From an uncultured Eggerthella sp. (GTDB taxonomy: Bacteria > Actinomycetota > Coriobacteriia > Coriobacteriales > Eggerthellaceae): 64,000 bases of DNA. Where the stretch lies: positions 1-64,000 of the forward strand of contig UPYK01000002.1 in assembly GCA_900538545.1 (NCBI GenBank). The letters run 5' to 3'. Shown one piece after another: positions 40,580 through 49,003 of the stretch. The notes beneath the pieces were generated by a model, which was given only the letters and a program-made list of their open reading frames with translations, did not search any database and had not been told where the DNA came from. Numbering within the stretch: position 1 is the first letter of the stretch; each line of letters opens with the position of its first letter. A program made the position numbers and the translations under genes.

Positions 40580-41334
40580 TTAGTCGACGCTCATAGTGAG
40601 GAGCAACAGTGCGTCGTGCTTCTTAGCATCAAGCGCGATCTCACGCGTGATCTCGGTGCCCTTGGGCAGCGCGAAGGTGTCATCGGCATTTGCGACATCA
40701 TCGTTCAGCGTCTTGCCGATGAGGAAGTCGAGCAGCAAAGCGTCCTCGTTAGAAAGGCCGTCTGCATTAGCAGCAGGGGCAGCAGGTTGTGCAGCCGGAG
40801 CAGCCTGGGTTGCTGGCGCGCTTGCCGGAGCAGCTGCAGGAGCATCGCTCGTGCTGTCTTCAGCCTGACGCAGATCAGCAGCGGTCTTGCTGCCGTCGTC
40901 GACGAATACGAAGTCGGGAGCGAAGAAGAGGAAAACATCTGACTTGAATTCTGAGCCGTTGTCGAGCGTGATGCTCTTGATAGCGCCGAAGATCGGATCG
41001 AAATCGAATGCGGCAACCGTGCCCAGAGTGTTACCAGTGCGGGAGTAGACTTCCACGCCTACGAGCTTGTTAGAATCGGAAACGAGCTCTTTGGAAGCCG
41101 GCAATTCGCGTCAACGAAAGAGCCGTAGGACTGAACCGTAATGAACGTATCGCCCACTGCGATGGCATTTTCAAACGGCAGCGCAATTGCGTTGTTCGTT
41201 GAAGCATTCATGACGATGTAGTGGCTGACAGCTTGTGTGTCGTAATCTACACGAAGGCTGCTCATCTTGCCGAGGACTTTGCGCTCGTCTAAGCCAACGA
41301 TGCTGCGGGTAAGAATCGATTCATTGGTCTCCAT
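40580..41334 (-). pseudogene. PRC-barrel protein split by a one-base frameshift
   Basis: The 5' frame (41334 down to 41059) encodes a PRC-barrel-like domain starting METNESILTRSIVGL and ending SYGSFVDAN. The 3' frame (41104 down to 40580) continues with a second PRC-barrel repeat (LVGVEVYSRTGNTLGTVAAF) followed by an Ala/Pro linker and a short acidic C-terminal domain. The 3' frame has no ribosome site and would start at a TTG. Adding one T at about 41102 (AATTG to AATTTG) would join them as one protein of about 250 residues. It is probably one gene with a recent frameshift, a sequencing error, or less likely programmed slippage. The PRC-barrel family binds metabolic or RNA-processing partners; the function is unknown. 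Confidence 0.65.
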
Positions 41335-41640
41335 GCTGACCCTTTCTGATTGAAGTTTTAGATTTCAACGAAGCAGAGACTTCGTTTCGTGCTTTCCCAA
41401 TAGACTCATTGTATCTGAAAGTGCTCGAGAAGTAAGAAAAACCCACACTTTAATTCACACATATGGAGGGTTTTGCGCTGAACGGAATATTGCATGTTGA
41501 TGCCGTGCTTGTGCGCTCGTCTTGTGCCCCTGTAGCCGCGGGTTCTTGTGAGAAAACGCGTACGAGTTTCATCGATGAGCAATTGGTGAGCGATCGATGA
41601 GCTTCGCCGAGACCTCGAACGATCATAGCGCGAAGCGATC
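41335..41640. other. Intergenic region with hairpin, no gene
   Basis: 306 bases between the PRC-barrel start and vanW-like stop. A hairpin with arms AAAACCC (41438-41444) and GGGTTTT (41468-41474) is followed on the minus strand by TCTTACTT and may terminate the vanW transcript. Nothing else recognisable. Confidence 0.4.
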
Positions 41641-42504
41641 CTACTTGTTGGGGTTGACGCTACCTTCGGCAAGCGTGACCGTTGTATCTTTGTCCACCGC
41701 ATAGATATCGCTTGAGAGCAGGTCGCGCGAGGTGCGCACGCCGTCTTTATAGTAGACGCGGAAGGATTCCGAAACGTAGTACTGCTGCTTGCCGCCATCC
41801 TTGGTGGCCTGTTCATAGCGATCGACCACGCGCGAAGTGGCATCGATCGTGATTCCGTCGTCACGAGGCTTGCCGAGCAAGTTTACGCTCACGGTCTGGC
41901 CAACTGCTTTTGCATAGATCGTGATAGGGAAGTCGGTGTTGTTCTTGATACGCAAGTCGCGGCTGCCATAAACGATCGTGGCATCAAGACCGATAGGAGC
42001 ATAGTCGGAAGGCACTGAGTGCGGATGGCGCTCAACGATCTCGAGATCGGCCTTCACCGCTGCGATATAGAGCGCAGTTGAGACCTGGCAGATGCCGCCT
42101 CCATCGCTTGAGCCTAAGCCGCTGCTGTAGAGAACCGGTGCTTCTTTATAGCCACGTTCAGCCGTGGTATCGCCGACCACTTCGTTGAATGAGAAGGTGG
42201 CACCTGGTTCGATCACGTAGCCATTGATGGCCTCAGCAGCGAGACGAAGATTCTCGGCGCGTTCGTTGTCATCGCTTTGGGAAATGGCTTCGTAGCTGCC
42301 GATAGTCTCTTGATAATATCCGGGCTCGACGATGGCGTTCTCCTCGGGGAGCTGGTCTTCGCTGGGCTGTGCTGAGGCAGTCCAGTTCGTTCCGCCGAAT
42401 GCGATGCAGCAGGCGATGAGAAGCGAGCAACCCATAACAAGGATGGGAGTGCGCTGCAGATGGTTGTGCTTGTCGTTTGCTCTTCTTGAGCGCGCGGCAG
42501 ACAT
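41641..42504 (-). CDS. VanW family protein
   Basis: 287 residues. An N-terminal hydrophobic helix (about 20-42, signal anchor) leads into an extracellular VanW domain with PGATFSFNEVVGDTT, GGGICQVSTALYIAA and HSVPSDYAPIGLDATI, the family's three main blocks. VanW proteins accompany vancomycin resistance clusters and are common wall-associated proteins of unknown activity; no van genes are present here. Its ATG overlaps the stop of the upstream Ala/Pro-rich protein by one base (TAATG), so translation is coupled. Confidence 0.85.
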   Translation of the reverse strand: MSAARSRRANDKHNHLQRTPILVMGCSLLIACCIAFGGTNWTASAQPSEDQLPEENAIVEPGYYQETIGSYEAISQSDDNERAENLRLAAEAINGYVIEPGATFSFNEVVGDTTAERGYKEAPVLYSSGLGSSDGGGICQVSTALYIAAVKADLEIVERHPHSVPSDYAPIGLDATIVYGSRDLRIKNNTDFPITIYAKAVGQTVSVNLLGKPRDDGITIDATSRVVDRYEQATKDGGKQQYYVSESFRVYYKDGVRTSRDLLSSDIYAVDKDTTVTLAEGSVNPNK

Positions 42505-43997
42505 TAGCTCATCCTTTCAACGGCATCAAGCTTGATGCGTTCGAAGCGCGTGAGAACGCTCGATTGGCGAAGCTTCGCAGCGATCTCTTTTGCCTTGGCG
42601 GCATCGCCTGCTTTTACGTAACAAGCAAGCTCTTCGAAGTGAGTGTTGCGTGCTTCGTTGGCATTGGGTGCGAGAGCAGCAGCCTCTTCAAAGAGCATTG
42701 CCGCAATGGCATAGGCGCCCTGATCGCGCAAGGCGGTAGCGCGGGCACTGAACTCTGCGAAGTGATCGACCGGCTCTTTTTTAGCTGGTTTAGGCGCAGG
42801 TTTCGCTGCCGGTTTTGGTGCAGGCTCAGGCGTAGGTGCTGGCGCTGGTGTTGCTGCTGGTGCACTTGAAGTTTTAGCGGGTGTAGCTTCTGTGCTTGTG
42901 GGAGCTTCTTCTGCCGGTGAGCTGACTGGTGCGCCAACGTTCAACTCGCGCTCCTTCTCAGCGTCCATAGCAGGGGTTGCTTGCGAAGCAAAAGGACGAA
43001 CGAGCTCTTCGATCTTGGCAGCTTCTTCTTCCGCTGCGCGATCGACGAGGATTTCGATCTCGGCAGCTTCGCGCAGTTGGTCTTCGCTTGGAGAAGTGGT
43101 GGCAGGAGCAGCCTTAACAGGAGGTTCGGGCGTTTTCTCCGTTGCCTCTTCTATAGCGATCTCGGCCACGTGCTCCTTGTTCGCAAAAGGCTTGCTTGCA
43201 GCTTCGTGAGAAGCGGGCTTGGCCTCTTGCTTTGTGGGTTTCGTGGGTTTGGCTTTTTGAGACTCGGTAGATTTCGCGGATTCAACAGGCTTCGTTGATG
43301 CAGGCGTAGCAACGGGCGCGGATTCCGCTGCTGATTTCTGCGTAGATGGAGTTTCGGCCTTTGCAGCCGCTTGCACAGGCTTCGGTGCCTCTTTTGCGGA
43401 GGTCTTCGGCGCTTCTGCAGAAGGCTTCGCAGTTGCCTTTGGAGCTTCTGAGGCAGCTGGTTTAGCTGGCGCAGAAGCAGTTGCTGCAGCAGCAGGTGCC
43501 TTTGCTTTAGTGGCAGAAGCTGAAGAAGTATCTGTTTTCGCTGTTGAAGAAGGAGTTGATGAAGCAGGCGCAGTCTGCTGAGAAGCGCTGGGGGCAGGAG
43601 CAGCAGCCTTGGACGGCGTTGTGGCGCTTGATGCAGAAGCTGTTCCAGAGCTGATCGGGCTGGCAGCCTTCGCGCTTTCAACAGTGATGTCTTTCTTAGG
43701 GATCTCGAACGAGCGCTTCGAAGGAGCTTTGGCTCGTTCTTTGCCTCCGCTACGCAGAACCATCATATAAACGCAGATAGGAATGACGATACAGGCGACC
43801 GTGAAGAAGGGGACGATCCATTCGGCGGGGAAGAACGCGACGAAGATGAAGAACCAAAGAGCGAGAACAGCAAGGGTGCCAAAAGCAAAATAAACAGCTC
43901 GACGCTGAGGGCCTGGGGCACTCAATCGCTTACCAGCGATGATACCAACGATTATGACCGCTACGATCAGTGCGACGCTGATCCACATGTTCTGCAT
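42504..43997 (-). CDS. Membrane protein with long Ala/Pro/Lys-rich linker
   Basis: 497 residues. Three N-terminal helices (about 5-22, 35-56, 60-80) precede a very long low-complexity linker (about 90-420) of Ala, Pro, Ser, Lys and Glu. The last 80 residues fold as two or three helices resembling a TPR-like segment (FAEFSARATALRDQGAYAIA, then AAMLFEEAAALAPNANEARN). The linker could span a cell wall or reach cytosolic partners; the topology is not determined. No enzyme motif. Coupled to the downstream VanW gene by a one-base overlap, so the two likely act together at the envelope. Confidence 0.55.
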   Translation of the reverse strand: MQNMWISVALIVAVIIVGIIAGKRLSAPGPQRRAVYFAFGTLAVLALWFFIFVAFFPAEWIVPFFTVACIVIPICVYMMVLRSGGKERAKAPSKRSFEIPKKDITVESAKAASPISSGTASASSATTPSKAAAPAPSASQQTAPASSTPSSTAKTDTSSASATKAKAPAAAATASAPAKPAASEAPKATAKPSAEAPKTSAKEAPKPVQAAAKAETPSTQKSAAESAPVATPASTKPVESAKSTESQKAKPTKPTKQEAKPASHEAASKPFANKEHVAEIAIEEATEKTPEPPVKAAPATTSPSEDQLREAAEIEILVDRAAEEEAAKIEELVRPFASQATPAMDAEKERELNVGAPVSSPAEEAPTSTEATPAKTSSAPAATPAPAPTPEPAPKPAAKPAPKPAKKEPVDHFAEFSARATALRDQGAYAIAAMLFEEAAALAPNANEARNTHFEELACYVKAGDAAKAKEIAAKLRQSSVLTRFERIKLDAVERMS

Positions 43998-44169
43998 GCT
44001 ACCCTTTACTAGTGCTGTTCAAAGTGACACGTGAAACGCACCCATTTTCCTAACGCTACGTTGGTAAATGAGCCCATCTTTATATCTAAGAAAGTATAGC
44101 ATCTTTCATATACTTTATTCAGGGGTTTTATCAGAAGGTTTGCAGGTGGTTTTGACTTTGAGTTTCATA

Positions 44170-44200
44170 TTGTACTTGAAGTACGGTTTAAGCTGATAAT
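44170..44200 (+). promoter_or_regulatory. Probable autoregulated promoter of the MerR gene
   Basis: TTGTAC (44170-44175), 19-base spacer, GATAAT (44195-44200). The spacer holds CTTGAAGTACGGTTTAAG (44175-44192), whose right half GGTTTAAG is identical to the operator at the aldo-keto reductase promoter. A 19-base spacer is typical of MerR-controlled promoters. Confidence 0.55.
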
Positions 44201-44245
44201 AGAAACTGCTTTGATGCCAGCGAAAAGATGGGAGCAGGCGCGATC

Positions 44246-44710
44246 ATGGAACTGAAAAACGGTTACTCAATTGGTGAAGCTGCGAAGGCTTTGGACATTC
44301 CCGCCTCAACCATCAGGTATTACGAGAAGAATGGACTCTTGCCCCACATCGGACGAACCGAGGGTGGCATCCGCAGTTTCACGGATACGGATTTGGATCT
44401 GTTGCGCTTGATCGGACATTTGAAGATGTCAGGCATGTCGCTGCAAGAGATCAGGGAATTCGTGCGCCTGAGCGAACTGGGCGATGAATCTATCGAGGAC
44501 AGACGCGCATTGGTGCATGGACGTCGTGAGAAGATCCTTGAGCAGATCGAGGATCTTAACCGTACGCTCAGGTTCATCGAGTATAAATGTTGGTTCTACG
44601 ATACGGCTTCTGCTGCGGGCACTTGCGAAGTTCCGCGCAAGATGCCTAAAGAGGAGATGCCTCCTGAACTGCTTGCGACCTTGGAGGAATGCCAGATTCA
44701 AGGACACTGA
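44246..44710 (+). CDS. MerR-family transcriptional regulator
   Basis: 154 residues. Winged helix YSIGEAAKALDIPASTIRYYEKNGLLP is a textbook MerR DNA-binding start, followed by a long dimerisation coil. The C-terminus has YKCWFYDTA, found in MerR regulators of stress-type aldo-keto reductases. No metal-binding cysteine pair is visible. It is convergent with the ferredoxin/aldo-keto reductase gene, whose promoter carries a MerR-type operator that matches the one upstream of this gene. I take ATG 44246; ATG 44228 is also in frame. Confidence 0.85.
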   Translation: MELKNGYSIGEAAKALDIPASTIRYYEKNGLLPHIGRTEGGIRSFTDTDLDLLRLIGHLKMSGMSLQEIREFVRLSELGDESIEDRRALVHGRREKILEQIEDLNRTLRFIEYKCWFYDTASAAGTCEVPRKMPKEEMPPELLATLEECQIQGH

Positions 44711-44824
44711 GGTGAACAGGGGGGGGTGAACAGGGGACGGGGCAAGTGTTCATTTGCGATAGAAATTCTTCTTTGCCAGACCGCCATATCGGCTCGAATG
44801 AACACTTGCCCCGTCCCCTGTTCA
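44711..44824. repeat. REPIN-like element A2 between convergent genes
   Basis: Inverted family A copies at 44726-44752 and 44799-44824 are fully complementary over 26 bases. A partial tandem copy (GGTGAACAGGGG) precedes the left one at 44711. The element fills the gap between two convergent stop codons, starting right after the MerR stop and ending 2 bases before the reductase stop codon. Confidence 0.85.
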
Positions 44825-44826
44825 AT

Positions 44827-45948
44827 CTATTCGAACTGATCTACTGCAACCTCGAGCTGGTGGATGATGTCGATCTGCTGTGGACACATCGCCTCACATT
44901 CACCGCACTGGATGCATGAGCTCGCGGGACCTTCAGCAGCTTGCCAACTGTAGAGCTCTTTGGCGAACTGAAGGTTTTCCGTCATGGCTGCAAGGTTCAG
45001 AAGCCCCATGATCTGCGGTATCTTCACATTCGAAGGACAGTCTTTTACGCAGTAGTTGCAAGCCGTACAAGGTACGACCGACATCGAGCGAAGCTGCTTG
45101 ATCGCGGCTGTGAGGGCGACATTCTCCTCGGGCGTGAAGGGCTTATTCGCCAGGTAAGCCTTCGTGTTCTCTTCAACTTGCGCGATATTCGACATACCAG
45201 AGAGCACGCTGATCACATTCGGGAGATTCCAGCAGAAACGATAGGCCCATTCGGCTTGTGTCGATCCAGGATTCGCTTCCTCGAGAATATGCGCTGCCGC
45301 CTCGGGAAGATCGCACAAGCGCCCACCACGCGCGGGTTCCATGATGATAACCGGCTTGCCGTGCTTTTCGGCCACCTTCATGAGCTTCTTTGCCTCATTA
45401 TGAGGATCCTCCCAGTCGAGGTAGTTGACCTGGAGCTGAACAAAATCCATCTCGGGGTGCGCGGTCAAGAGCTTATCGAGGCATTCCCAATCATCATGTA
45501 TGGAAAAACCAACGTGCTTGATCTTACCCGCTGCTTTCTGTTCCTGTGCGAAGTTCCACATATCGTATTCGTCGAACTTTGCGGTGCGTTTGCCACCGAC
45601 GTTGTGGAGCAAATAGTAATCAACATAATCAAGGCCCATGCGTTCGAGTGAAACGTCAAGGCAGTTGTAGGCCGCTTCTTTGTTGGGGAGCGCCCAGGCA
45701 AGACATTTCGTGGCAACGGTGAAGGAATCGCGTGGGTAGCGAGCGACGAGTGCTTCGCCGAGCGCTGTCTCGGATGCACCTTCGTGGTAGACGAATGCAG
45801 TATCGAAGTAGGTATTCCCTGCTTCCATGAAGACATCGACCATCTGTTTGAACTGGGGAAGGTCAATGCTCGTTTGATCGTTGGGGTCAAGAAGAGGAAG
45901 TCTCATGCAACCAAAGCCCATTTTCGATGCAGGCATAATTCCGCTCAT
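44827..45948 (-). CDS. Aldo/keto reductase with C-terminal 4Fe-4S domain
   Basis: 373 residues. The N-terminal TIM barrel has the AKR residues: Asp/Tyr in DTAFVYHEG, Lys in VATKC, His in DYYLLHN. From about residue 290 an iron-sulfur domain follows with CTACNYCVKDCPSNV and CIQCGECEAMCPQQ, each a ferredoxin-like cluster site. Such fusions are common in anaerobes and can couple carbonyl reduction to ferredoxin. Its promoter carries a 19-base spacer with a perfect MerR-type palindrome, and the neighbouring merR gene is the obvious regulator. The substrate is unknown. Confidence 0.92.
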   Translation of the reverse strand: MSGIMPASKMGFGCMRLPLLDPNDQTSIDLPQFKQMVDVFMEAGNTYFDTAFVYHEGASETALGEALVARYPRDSFTVATKCLAWALPNKEAAYNCLDVSLERMGLDYVDYYLLHNVGGKRTAKFDEYDMWNFAQEQKAAGKIKHVGFSIHDDWECLDKLLTAHPEMDFVQLQVNYLDWEDPHNEAKKLMKVAEKHGKPVIIMEPARGGRLCDLPEAAAHILEEANPGSTQAEWAYRFCWNLPNVISVLSGMSNIAQVEENTKAYLANKPFTPEENVALTAAIKQLRSMSVVPCTACNYCVKDCPSNVKIPQIMGLLNLAAMTENLQFAKELYSWQAAEGPASSCIQCGECEAMCPQQIDIIHQLEVAVDQFE

Positions 45949-46032
45949 AGAGTGTGCCTTTCTTTCAGTGGCCTTCTGTTTGTGAAGAAGGCAGTTCGGA
46001 GCTGCTTTGCTCTCGGTACGAGAGGTTGCTCT

Positions 46033-46063
46033 ATTGTTCCTCTTAAACCTTGGTTTAAGTCAA
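46033..46063 (-). promoter_or_regulatory. MerR-type promoter of the aldo-keto reductase
   Basis: Minus strand: TTGACT (46058-46063), 19-base spacer, AACAAT (46033-46038). The spacer overlaps a perfect palindrome CTTAAACC-TT-GGTTTAAG (46042-46059). The overlong spacer with a central dyad is the hallmark of promoters activated by MerR proteins. Confidence 0.8.
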
Positions 46064-46080
46064 GGGTGTGATGCGGAAAA

Positions 46081-46117
46081 TGAACAGGGGACGAACACTT
46101 GCCCCGTCCTCTGTTCA
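46081..46117. repeat. Compact REP remnant A3
   Basis: The left half of family A (TGAACAGGGGACG, 46081-46093) is joined directly to an inverted copy (46092-46117) with one mismatch. This looks like an internal deletion of a REPIN. It lies between the aldo-keto reductase promoter and mtnA. Confidence 0.75.
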
Positions 46118-46200
46118 CTCTTCGCAGGCAAAGGGATGTTCGCGTTATCTTGTTCGGGTATATTGGAATGCGGTAATCGTTTGAATAGCAGGGAGTTTAC

Positions 46201-47304
46201 ATGGCTATCGATATCAACAACATTCCGCGTACGATCGATCTGGTGCGTGATGATTCCAATACGTCAGTAATTCCTGATGGATACCCGGTGCTTAGCATCA
46301 TCGATCAGACGCAGTTGCCCTATGCAGAAGCATATCTTCATCTGACCGATTGGCGCGAGGCGATCGAGGCGATCAAGCAGCTGAAGGTTCGTGGCGCGCC
46401 TGCGATCGGGATCGCGGGGGCGGCTTCAGTAGCGCTTGCTGCTGCGGAGTTCTGCGCGACCAACGAAGGGGTCGCGCGTGATGAGATGAACGACCCTGCT
46501 GACTATTTGGAGTTCATGCGACAAGCTGCCGAACGTATCGCTCATGCGCGTCCTACTGCAGTGAACCTGATGCACATGGTGGATGCGGCAATGGAGATCG
46601 TCGAGGAAGAGGCTGTTTCAGGGTCTTCACCCGTTGTGATCGCGGACAAGCTCTATGAATTCACCAAGCAGCTGATCGTTGAAGATGAAGATGCGAACAG
46701 GAAGATGGGAGAGCTTGGCGCCGCGCTGCTCGAGGAAAGATCGAGCGTGCTTACCCATTGCAATGCCGGTAGTTTGGCAACGGCGTTCTTTGGAACCGCG
46801 CTTGGCGTGATCTACGAGGCGGCACTGCAAGGCAAGATAGAGATGGTGTATGCCGACGAAACGCGCCCTCTTCGTCAGGGTGCGCGCCTGACCGCGTTCG
46901 AACTTGCAAAAGCGCAGGTGCCTGTTACGCTGATCTGCGATGATATGGCGGCAACTACGATGGCGCAGGGGCGTGTTGATGCGGTGTTCGTAGGCGCCGA
47001 TCGTATTGCGGTGAACGGGGATACGGCTAACAAGGTCGGAACGCTGGGAGTTGCGATCGCTGCTGCTCGGTATGGAATTCCGTTCTACGTGGTAGCGCCC
47101 ACTTCAACGATCGATGTGAGCGCACAACATGGCGAAGATATTCCTATCGAAGAGCGCGCTGCTTCAGAAGTGCTCGATCCGCCTATTCCAGGTGTGAAGG
47201 TTTACAATCCTGCGTTCGATGTAACGCCTGCGGACTTGATCACGGCTATCATTACCGAAGAAGGCGTGGTCGCACCAGCGGATATCATCTCTGTTGTTAT
47301 GTAA
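46201..47304 (+). CDS. mtnA: S-methyl-5-thioribose-1-phosphate isomerase
   Basis: 367 residues of the eIF2B-like isomerase family. It converts methylthioribose 1-phosphate to the ribulose form in methionine salvage. Visible are GAPAIGIAGAASVALAA, catalytic Cys in LTHCNAGSLAT, DETRPLRQGARLTAFEL, and catalytic Asp in VGADRIAVNGDTANKVGT. No other salvage genes (mtnB, mtnC, mtnD) are nearby, so the flux after this step is unclear. A related ribose-1,5-bisphosphate isomerase function is possible but the length and motifs favour MtnA. Confidence 0.92.
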   Translation: MAIDINNIPRTIDLVRDDSNTSVIPDGYPVLSIIDQTQLPYAEAYLHLTDWREAIEAIKQLKVRGAPAIGIAGAASVALAAAEFCATNEGVARDEMNDPADYLEFMRQAAERIAHARPTAVNLMHMVDAAMEIVEEEAVSGSSPVVIADKLYEFTKQLIVEDEDANRKMGELGAALLEERSSVLTHCNAGSLATAFFGTALGVIYEAALQGKIEMVYADETRPLRQGARLTAFELAKAQVPVTLICDDMAATTMAQGRVDAVFVGADRIAVNGDTANKVGTLGVAIAAARYGIPFYVVAPTSTIDVSAQHGEDIPIEERAASEVLDPPIPGVKVYNPAFDVTPADLITAIITEEGVVAPADIISVVM

Positions 47305-47340
47305 GGGAAGCGTGCAGGAAAGCCGCGGCCCTATCAAAAA

Positions 47341-47373
47341 AGAGGGAAAGAAATCGGATGATTCTTTCCCTCT
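47341..47373 (-). terminator. Terminator between mtnA and the DUF362 gene
   Basis: Perfect 12-bp stem (AGAGGGAAAGAA at 47341-47352, TTCTTTCCCTCT at 47362-47373). On the minus strand the stem is followed by a T-run (TTTTTTGAT overlapping the outer stem bases), so it mainly serves the DUF362 gene; it may stop both. Confidence 0.85.
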
Positions 47374-47407
47374 TGGTTTCTCGAGCAGATGGTATGTTGC
47401 TCTGGCT

Positions 47408-48295
47408 TTAGACCTCGATCAATTCGTAATCGGCACTACCATAGCCCAGGCGCACTGCATCATCGATGATCTTTTCGCCATGGCGCGAGGTGATGCGCTC
47501 GAGCAACGTGTCGCGGCCGGGATCATCGGAATTGCGTACGGCATCGAGGCAGGCAGCATCGATAGCCACCGGATCGAGCGAAGCGAAGATGCCGATGTCC
47601 TTCATACAGGGATCTTCTGCTACTGCGCAGCAGTCGCAATCGACCGAAAGGTTGCAAGCGATGTTCACGAACGCGATGCTGCTGCCGAAGTGATTGACCA
47701 CGGTCTCGGCTGCTTCGGCCATCGCCTCGATGAAATCATCCTGTTCGGCGTGCTTGTCCCAGAATTCGCCCTGGTTGAGGGATGCACCACCAGAATGGAT
47801 GTTCACCTTGCCCTGGTTAGAAGCACAACCGATCGAAAGCTGTTTGAGCGCGCCGCCAAAGCCGCCCATCGGATGCCCTTTGAAGTGAGAAAGCACGAGC
47901 ATCGAAGCGTAGTTCGCCAGGTGGCCACCCACACGGTTATCCTTCAGTACGCGGCCATTTTCGATCGGGAAGATGATGTCGGAGCTCGGGCCATCCGCAT
48001 CCATGATGTCAACATCGAAGTACTCGGTCCAGCCGTGTGCGGCCATGAGCTTCTCGTGCTTTTCGGTGGTATCGCGCGCGCCATCGTAGGCAGTGTTGCA
48101 CTCGACGACCGTGCCGTCCACTTCTTCGATCATGGGGCGCATGAATTCGGGATGGAGGAAGTTTTGGTTGCCCTCTTCGCCGGAATGAACCTTGACTGCA
48201 ACCTTGCCTGGCAGCTTCACGCCAAGATGCTCGTAGAGCTTCACGACGTTTTCTGGGGTGATTTCTTTGGTGAAATAAACTTTGGATTTGCTCAT
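47408..48295 (-). CDS. DUF362 family protein
   Basis: 295 residues that match DUF362: VYFTKEITPENVVKLYE at the start, KVAVKVHSGEEGNQNFL, then GGFGGALKQLSIGCAS and a C-terminal SLDPVAIDAACLDAV. A Cys-rich stretch CDCCAVAEDPCMKDIGIF near residue 210 could bind a metal. Unlike many members it lacks a ferredoxin domain. The function is not known. I use ATG 48295 with AAGGAG eight bases upstream; an ATG 18 bases earlier is also in frame. It is divergent from the VOC gene. Confidence 0.82.
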   Translation of the reverse strand: MSKSKVYFTKEITPENVVKLYEHLGVKLPGKVAVKVHSGEEGNQNFLHPEFMRPMIEEVDGTVVECNTAYDGARDTTEKHEKLMAAHGWTEYFDVDIMDADGPSSDIIFPIENGRVLKDNRVGGHLANYASMLVLSHFKGHPMGGFGGALKQLSIGCASNQGKVNIHSGGASLNQGEFWDKHAEQDDFIEAMAEAAETVVNHFGSSIAFVNIACNLSVDCDCCAVAEDPCMKDIGIFASLDPVAIDAACLDAVRNSDDPGRDTLLERITSRHGEKIIDDAVRLGYGSADYELIEV

Positions 48296-48436
48296 AGAGA
48301 ACACTCCTTTCACAGGTGTGAGCCTAGCTTATCATAGGCGACAAGGTGTTCATTAAAACGTAACCGTAATCACAAAACCGTACGTAAAAAGAAACATCAG
48401 AAACGTATCTGGCTTTCGTAATAAGACCGTAAGGGA

Positions 48437-48463
48437 AGTTGGACAATCAGCTAAGATTGTCTA
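48437..48463. promoter_or_regulatory. Operator-like dyad before the VOC-SDR operon
   Basis: Perfect dyad GACAATC (48442-48448), 6 bases, GATTGTC (48455-48461), inside AGTTGGACAATCAG...GATTGTCTA. The left 14 bases are identical to the site at 25764-25777 next to the TetR-controlled redox operon. Confidence 0.5.
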
Positions 48464-48515
48464 GGTAGTGTTACGCTCCCAAGAGGGTTTCCGACAACTG
48501 AAGCAGGAAGGCATC

Positions 48516-48992
48516 ATGAAAGTTCAAGATCTTACTCTTACTGACGAATTGAGAGACATCGTTCAGATCGGCATCATCACCGACGATATCGAGCGCACCA
48601 AGAAAGGCATGCTCGAAGTGTTCGGCCTCGAGCCTGACGCGGGCGGTCATTCGGTGTACAAGAAATCGGTTTATCGCGATGGCAAGGTCATCGATGCAGA
48701 GGTTGTCTCTGCGTTCTATAACTTCTTCAATATCCAGCTTGAGTTTTTGCAGCCGACGGGTGAGGATGACACGATCTGGAGCGATTATCTGAAGATGGGG
48801 CAAAACGGCCTGCATCACATTCGCTTCGATGTGACCGATAACGATGTGGTCACGAAGCTCATGGCGGAAAAGGGAATCGCTGTTTGGATGGAGGGTACCT
48901 CGCTCATCGATCCAACCGCGCGTTTCACCTACTACGATTCGCTCGATAAGCTGGGCTTTATCGTTGAAGCAGTCACGCGTTCGAAGAATTAG
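48516..48992 (+). CDS. VOC family (glyoxalase-like) protein
   Basis: 158 residues with paired beta-alpha-beta-beta-beta modules: DIVQIGIITDDIERTKKGMLEVFG at the start and GLHHIRFDVTDNDVVTKLM in the second module. Candidate metal ligands are a Gln in VQIGI, Glu in QLEFLQP, His in LHHIRF and Glu in FIVEAV, similar to methylmalonyl-CoA epimerase and related lyases. The precise reaction is unknown. It is the first gene of a two-gene unit with the SDR (11-bp gap). ATG 48516 follows GGAAGG. Confidence 0.8.
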   Translation: MKVQDLTLTDELRDIVQIGIITDDIERTKKGMLEVFGLEPDAGGHSVYKKSVYRDGKVIDAEVVSAFYNFFNIQLEFLQPTGEDDTIWSDYLKMGQNGLHHIRFDVTDNDVVTKLMAEKGIAVWMEGTSLIDPTARFTYYDSLDKLGFIVEAVTRSKN

Positions 48993-49003
48993 GAGTTACT
49001 ACG

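Noticed and set aside
41641..42504. Vancomycin resistance gene
   Set aside because: VanW domain alone is not evidence of resistance; no vanA/H/X or VanRS genes nearby.
47294..48337. Long plus-strand frame opposite the DUF362 gene
   Set aside because: Antisense shadow without motifs; the minus-strand protein is a clear family member.
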